NCBI RefSeq assembly: GCF_000384235.1
Contig: NZ_KB913033.1
Coordinates: 1,433,164-1,497,163, forward strand
Origin: Hydrogenovibrio halophilus DSM 15072
Lineage (GTDB): Bacteria > Pseudomonadota > Gammaproteobacteria > Thiomicrospirales > Thiomicrospiraceae
DNA: 64,000 nt
Reading direction: 5' to 3'
In this document: one piece after another, positions 60,714 through 64,000 of the stretch
Numbering within the stretch: the first letter of the stretch is position 1
Layout: each line of letters begins with the position of its first letter
Notes under the pieces: model-generated
What the model was told of the DNA's origin: nothing
Seen by the model: only the letters and a program-made list of their open reading frames with translations
Database searches by the model: none
Translations under genes and position numbers: made by a program

Positions 60714-61778
60714 TTATTTTTCTGAGTAAACGCCGCCGCGAATCAGGCTTGCGATCATAAACATGCCTTCTTTTGAATCCGGGTCAATCTCGTTCAGGCG
60801 TTTGGCATAACTGAACGCAGAGGTTTTTTTCGAAAGGGGGCGCATGAAGTCTTGAATATCCAAGCTGGCACCATTGGGTTCAACCGGAATCGGTCGGCCA
60901 ATTTCATCAAAGTCGTCATACCATGTGTCAAATGTTCTGAGCGCGTTTCCGATTTTCTGATCTCTGATCGCTGCCTGCCCTTTTTCCGAAACACCATGTT
61001 CGTCGGTGACGACTGCGGTTTGGAGATAATAAAGTGGGCGGGCAAAGCCTTTCTCCTTGTTTTCGAGATAGTTTTGGGAAGGGTAAACTTCAAGCGCACC
61101 CTGAACTGGAAAAGTGACGCGTGCCGATACTCTGAGTTTGGGCATATGGTTTTTACCTGTCAGCGCAAGTTCGATGACACGACCAAGCACCTTTTCTTCG
61201 TCATTGACGTTTTCAAAAGACGTTAGTGGGATATCCAGTGCGTCAGCTGAACACAGCTTTTCTGAGCCATTTAATACGGTTATTTCAACGTGACTGGCCA
61301 AAGTGCGGTTGCGCCACAACCAGCGTCCATTAAGGATGTTTCGAGCGAAACGGTTCGCAATTTCCTTCATTCCATTTGATTGACAGGCACGTTCAATGAA
61401 TTCTTCCAGGCTTTTCTTGAACGACTTGAACTCTTCAGGCTTTAATTCTTTTCCAGGCGAAGAAGCAAACAAGGTTTCTTTCAGTGGCAGGAAAGAAAGA
61501 TCGAAATTAACGCGCATGGCAACCGAATCAGGATGCATTTTAGCGGTATCCGTTTGCTGGATATTGGAAGGGTCGCGATCAGAACTTTCGCCTTTGGCAT
61601 TGGTTTTTCCGCCCTCTTTATTCACGTTTTGGGTTCCGCGAATGCCATGTCTGACCACCATCAATGGAGACGTGGTGCCATCATCAAATTCATTGAGCAT
61701 GACCGCATCGGTGATAATTGTCCCGCGTTTAAATGAAAGTACTCCGGGCAGCTTTTTAAAGGTTTCTGGTTCTTTCAT
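60714..61778 (-). CDS. cas7f: Cas7f (Csy3) backbone subunit
   Basis: 354 residues, polymerises along the crRNA spacer in the type I-F surveillance complex. Family features: LPGVLSFKRGTIITDAVM at the N-terminus, NGRWLWRNR (150-158), VYPSQ, and QKIGNALRTFDTWY (274-287) followed by PIPVEP. The C-terminus MIASLIRGGVY is conserved. It retains the canonical I-F sequence more than Csy1 and Csy2 do. Starts 12 bp after csy2. Confidence 0.95.
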   Translation of the reverse strand: MKEPETFKKLPGVLSFKRGTIITDAVMLNEFDDGTTSPLMVVRHGIRGTQNVNKEGGKTNAKGESSDRDPSNIQQTDTAKMHPDSVAMRVNFDLSFLPLKETLFASSPGKELKPEEFKSFKKSLEEFIERACQSNGMKEIANRFARNILNGRWLWRNRTLASHVEITVLNGSEKLCSADALDIPLTSFENVNDEEKVLGRVIELALTGKNHMPKLRVSARVTFPVQGALEVYPSQNYLENKEKGFARPLYYLQTAVVTDEHGVSEKGQAAIRDQKIGNALRTFDTWYDDFDEIGRPIPVEPNGASLDIQDFMRPLSKKTSAFSYAKRLNEIDPDSKEGMFMIASLIRGGVYSEK

Positions 61779-61790
61779 GGTCTGTATCCT

Positions 61791-62576
61791 TTATGGTTGT
61801 TTGAACGTGTTGGTTAGAGAAAAATGCGATTGATGATTTTCGAGGGCCCAAAAAGACAGGCCTTTTTCTTTAATCAGTTCACTGTTGACACTCTTGTATT
61901 GCGCAAGAGAAATCATGGGTTCACAAAAGGCATGCAGGCAGGCATCTCTGGCACCTGGTTTGTGGTTTGGTTCGCTGATGAGGGCGTAACCGGCGACGAA
62001 AGGCGTAAGCCATCCGTTATCCTTGTTTTCGTCAAAAGGTTCGGCCATAGCTTTAACAAACGCGTCGATCGATGCCTTGTCACCAAGCATGTCAGACTTA
62101 TCAATCAGGCAAAATCCAGAACGAAAACGAATCTCTTTCAGCGTTTCAGCGCTTTGTATCTCGCCATGCGAAATAATTTCACCGCCAGCAAAGCGGCCCT
62201 GCCGGAAAAAATATTCAATTTCATCAAAATCGGCCAGAGAGTCACCAATATCAATAATCAGGCTTGCTCTCAAGTGCCCACTTGCGGTTGGTTGCATTGA
62301 CAGGGAAGGGCCTTTTGCGTTTGCGGCATAGTCTCCCTTGTTGATGAAGGCGGCCCCTTTTCTTTGATGGGGCATGAATTTCCAGTTCTGTATTTCGCCC
62401 AAAGGTTGAATGTCATGATGAATGTAACTGACCGACTCAACATTAAGATCGCAATGGTGAGCCAGGGCCTGTCCCAATAACACGGCAGGCATGACAAAAG
62501 CCGAGTTGATGGTCAGATAGCTGGTTTGCATATTCACACGTTGAGCGCGTATATTTGGTATGTATAAATAACTCAT
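61791..62576 (-). CDS. cas5f: Cas5f (Csy2), divergent and short
   Basis: 261 residues against about 320 for standard Csy2. It should cap the crRNA 5' handle. Recognisable features: YIPNIRAQRVNMQTSYLTINSAFVMPAVLLGQALAH (compare LPRLSIQNANAISSPLTWG), RQGRFAGGEIISH, GWLTPFVAGYALI (188-200) and the NARDRET-like GARDACLHAFCEP. ATGA overlap with csy1. Sequence drift and shortness suggest a variant I-F lineage. Confidence 0.88.
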   Translation of the reverse strand: MSYLYIPNIRAQRVNMQTSYLTINSAFVMPAVLLGQALAHHCDLNVESVSYIHHDIQPLGEIQNWKFMPHQRKGAAFINKGDYAANAKGPSLSMQPTASGHLRASLIIDIGDSLADFDEIEYFFRQGRFAGGEIISHGEIQSAETLKEIRFRSGFCLIDKSDMLGDKASIDAFVKAMAEPFDENKDNGWLTPFVAGYALISEPNHKPGARDACLHAFCEPMISLAQYKSVNSELIKEKGLSFWALENHQSHFSLTNTFKQP

Positions 62577-63622
62577 AACGTGACGATCCCCTCTATTCGC
62601 TCTTTAAGGCCTGCTACGCTTGGCGCTTCAACCATTTGCAATTTTGCATTAATGGTTTTGGCCATAGTGCTTGCAAACTGCGATTTCCATGCATTGTCTC
62701 GAAGTTCGGATACGATTAATTTTCTTTTAAAATCATCTACGTTTGAATGCAGAAGCTCGTTTGGCTCCTGAGCTGGCTCAGGCAACGAGTCAGAATGTTC
62801 TGCCAGCGAAGACAAGGCAAGGTCCGCTTCCTGAAGGAGGGGGCTAACCATGTTTTTGATTAACCGATTTTCTTTTTCTCTCAAGGCAAGGTTGTTGCCA
62901 GGGTTCTTTTCCCGAAAAGCCGCAAACGCTTTCACTGCATCGTTTGGGATAAAGGGTTCCAGCCCTTTGTAGAAAAGACGGTAAAGCTTTTTTTTGTCAA
63001 CACTGGCTTTCGGGGCCGAGGTGTAAAGCTGGTTAAGCAGCCCCCCGATGCTGATGAGATAGCCCGCGTTTTGTTTGTTTGCCCCTCCGAAACCAAGCTC
63101 TGACAATCGAAGGTATTTGTTGGATGTTTCGTTTCGATTCTTGTTGTTGTTACGAATCGACTGATTGAATTTTCTGGACAAATCTGCGCACGGGAGTGGT
63201 GTTAATGAAATGTACTCATTACAATGACCGAAGTTCACAGGCATCAGTAATTGTCTTAAGCGAGGGTCAAGGCTTGGTGTATCGCTTTCATAGGGCGATG
63301 AAAGCGCATGCAAATATGCGTCTTTATAAACCGGGTTTGTGGAATTTTCCCTTCCGGTCAAATCTTTTATCGCGATCGTAATTGGCTTGACGCCACTGTT
63401 TGTTTGATAGTCAGCCAGGATTTGTACAGTCCCTATTAAGTGCAGGCTAGAAATGTAAGGGCCACTCAGTTTCTGGTCAGGGCAGACTCGCACGCCACCT
63501 TTTTGACAATTGGAGTTTACGTATTTGAAAGAATGGGTCACTACTTCGTTGATGACACGCTGTTCTTGTTCACTGAGCTTGTTCATGACAGGAAGGGTCC
63601 TCGGTTGCTGTGATAAAACCAT
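62573..63622 (-). CDS. cas8f: Cas8f (Csy1) large subunit, short divergent form
   Basis: 349 residues (or 337 if translation starts at 63586), versus about 430 in Pseudomonas. PAM recognition and Cas2-3 recruitment in type I-F. The family core is visible: ISLTPLPCADLSRKFNQSI, then LGFGGANKQNAGYL (FGGANKQN at 178-185), which aligns with the FGGTKPQN motif. The shorter C-terminal part suggests a reduced Cas2-3 docking region. First gene of csy1-2-3-4. Start codon uncertain. Confidence 0.85.
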   Translation of the reverse strand: MVLSQQPRTLPVMNKLSEQEQRVINEVVTHSFKYVNSNCQKGGVRVCPDQKLSGPYISSLHLIGTVQILADYQTNSGVKPITIAIKDLTGRENSTNPVYKDAYLHALSSPYESDTPSLDPRLRQLLMPVNFGHCNEYISLTPLPCADLSRKFNQSIRNNNKNRNETSNKYLRLSELGFGGANKQNAGYLISIGGLLNQLYTSAPKASVDKKKLYRLFYKGLEPFIPNDAVKAFAAFREKNPGNNLALREKENRLIKNMVSPLLQEADLALSSLAEHSDSLPEPAQEPNELLHSNVDDFKRKLIVSELRDNAWKSQFASTMAKTINAKLQMVEAPSVAGLKERIEGIVTL

Positions 63623-63683
63623 TAAAACACAACCAGAATGAAAAATACAATAACTTAAAATATAATGGTGTAATTTTTAATAA

Positions 63684-63774
63684 GCGCTCCAGAATGAGCG
63701 CCCGTCCACCTGCATGGTGGTTAATCCATAACCTCAAAAATAATTTTCTAAGCCGATCATTCAAAAATGGTCGG
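63684..63774. promoter_or_regulatory. Three consecutive inverted repeats in the csy1/cas2-3 intergenic region
   Basis: GCGCTC/GAGCGC (63684-63701), CCACC-TGCAT-GGTGG (63706-63720) and CCGATCAT/ATGGTCGG with one mismatch (63753-63774). They lie between the divergent genes. An AT-rich TATAAT at 63661-63666 may belong to a promoter. They could be operators for a shared regulator. Confidence 0.45.
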
Positions 63775-63810
63775 TTAACCGAGGCAACAGGAAAATAGCA
63801 AGGTTTCCCC

Positions 63811-64000
63811 ATGTTTGCAATTTTTAGTTCACAGTGCAGAGGAAAATCGATCAAGCGCACCAGAAAAATTTTGGATGCTTATGCATCTCGGGTTGGTCAG
63901 TTTACTTGGCAGACACCGATTACAGAAAAAGGATTGCAAGAGATTTACCGTCAGCTAAGGAAGAGTGCCAGCAAATCCACGGCGGTCAGCTGTTTGATTA
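63811..64000 (+). CDS. cas3f: Cas2-3 fusion nuclease-helicase, 5' end only
   Basis: The first 63 codons before the window edge. The N-terminus MFAIFSSQCRGKSIKRTRKILDAYASRVG with TWQTPITEKGLQEIYRQLRKSASKSTAVSC matches the Cas2-like N-terminus of type I-F Cas2-3 (compare ILLVSQC...TWQTPIT...LLKKSARRNTAVAC). AAGG lies nine bases before the ATG. Divergent from csy1-4, unlike the usual single cas1-cas2-3-csy1-4 operon; cas1 and the array may lie to the right. Confidence 0.9.
   Translation, partial: MFAIFSSQCRGKSIKRTRKILDAYASRVGQFTWQTPITEKGLQEIYRQLRKSASKSTAVSCLI

Overview
The window comes from a gammaproteobacterial chromosome. Supporting genes are ubiE-ubiJ-ubiB, dapF-DUF484-xerC-hslV, priA, rsmJ, murJ, and the paired families TIGR03545/TIGR03546. 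A four-gene sucrose cluster (sps-spp-fruK-ams) has the layout known from halophilic and haloalkaliphilic methanotrophs, and together with a general porin it points to a salt-tolerant aquatic organism. The genus cannot be fixed from the sequence. No rRNA, tRNA or CRISPR array was found.

Layout. 0-8 kb is an accessory region. It holds argB, an IS3-family element, a degenerate second copy of the argB 3' end, a porin, several copies of an unrecognised pair (a two-helix membrane protein followed by an overlapping one-helix microprotein), and two toxin-antitoxin loci. A 100-bp terminator repeat frames the modules downstream of the porin. 8-21 kb is housekeeping: patatin, rhodanese, rpsT, murJ, ribF, ileS, lptE, holA, proA and a deacetylase-like protein. 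A 264-bp inverted-repeat element has broken a DUF4160 gene here. 20.7-23.8 kb is a binding-protein plus GGDEF/EAL signalling pair. 24-32.5 kb holds two toxin-antitoxin loci, membrane proteins, rsmJ, a solitary trpB and priA. 32-40 kb has the TIGR03546/03545 pair, a PAS/multi-HAMP chemoreceptor and two lipoproteins. 39.8-46 kb is the sucrose/glucan cluster. 46-60 kb has redox, ion-channel, ubiquinone, lysine/cell-wall, recombinase and HslUV protease genes. 60-64 kb is a divergent type I-F CRISPR-Cas locus: csy1-csy2-csy3-csy4 on the minus strand and the start of cas2-3 on the plus strand.

The strongest window-wide signal is the 12-bp perfect palindrome ACCAGGCCTGGT, present 20 times exactly plus several one- or two-base variants, on average once per 3.2 kb. 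It usually has T-rich left and A-rich right arms and clusters near gene ends. It also lies inside genes in all three frames, where it encodes the same short peptides (DQAWLK, PGLVK, TRPG) in unrelated proteins. This looks like a highly iterated palindrome of unknown role.

How the genes work together. The sucrose cluster can make sucrose phosphate, dephosphorylate it, recycle fructose and turn sucrose into glucan. The ubi genes build ubiquinone. HslU and HslV form a protease although their genes are separated and divergent. The Csy proteins form the surveillance complex that would recruit Cas2-3. Seven toxin-antitoxin-type loci, several damaged, together with the IS and small inverted-repeat elements, show repeated gain and decay of mobile DNA.
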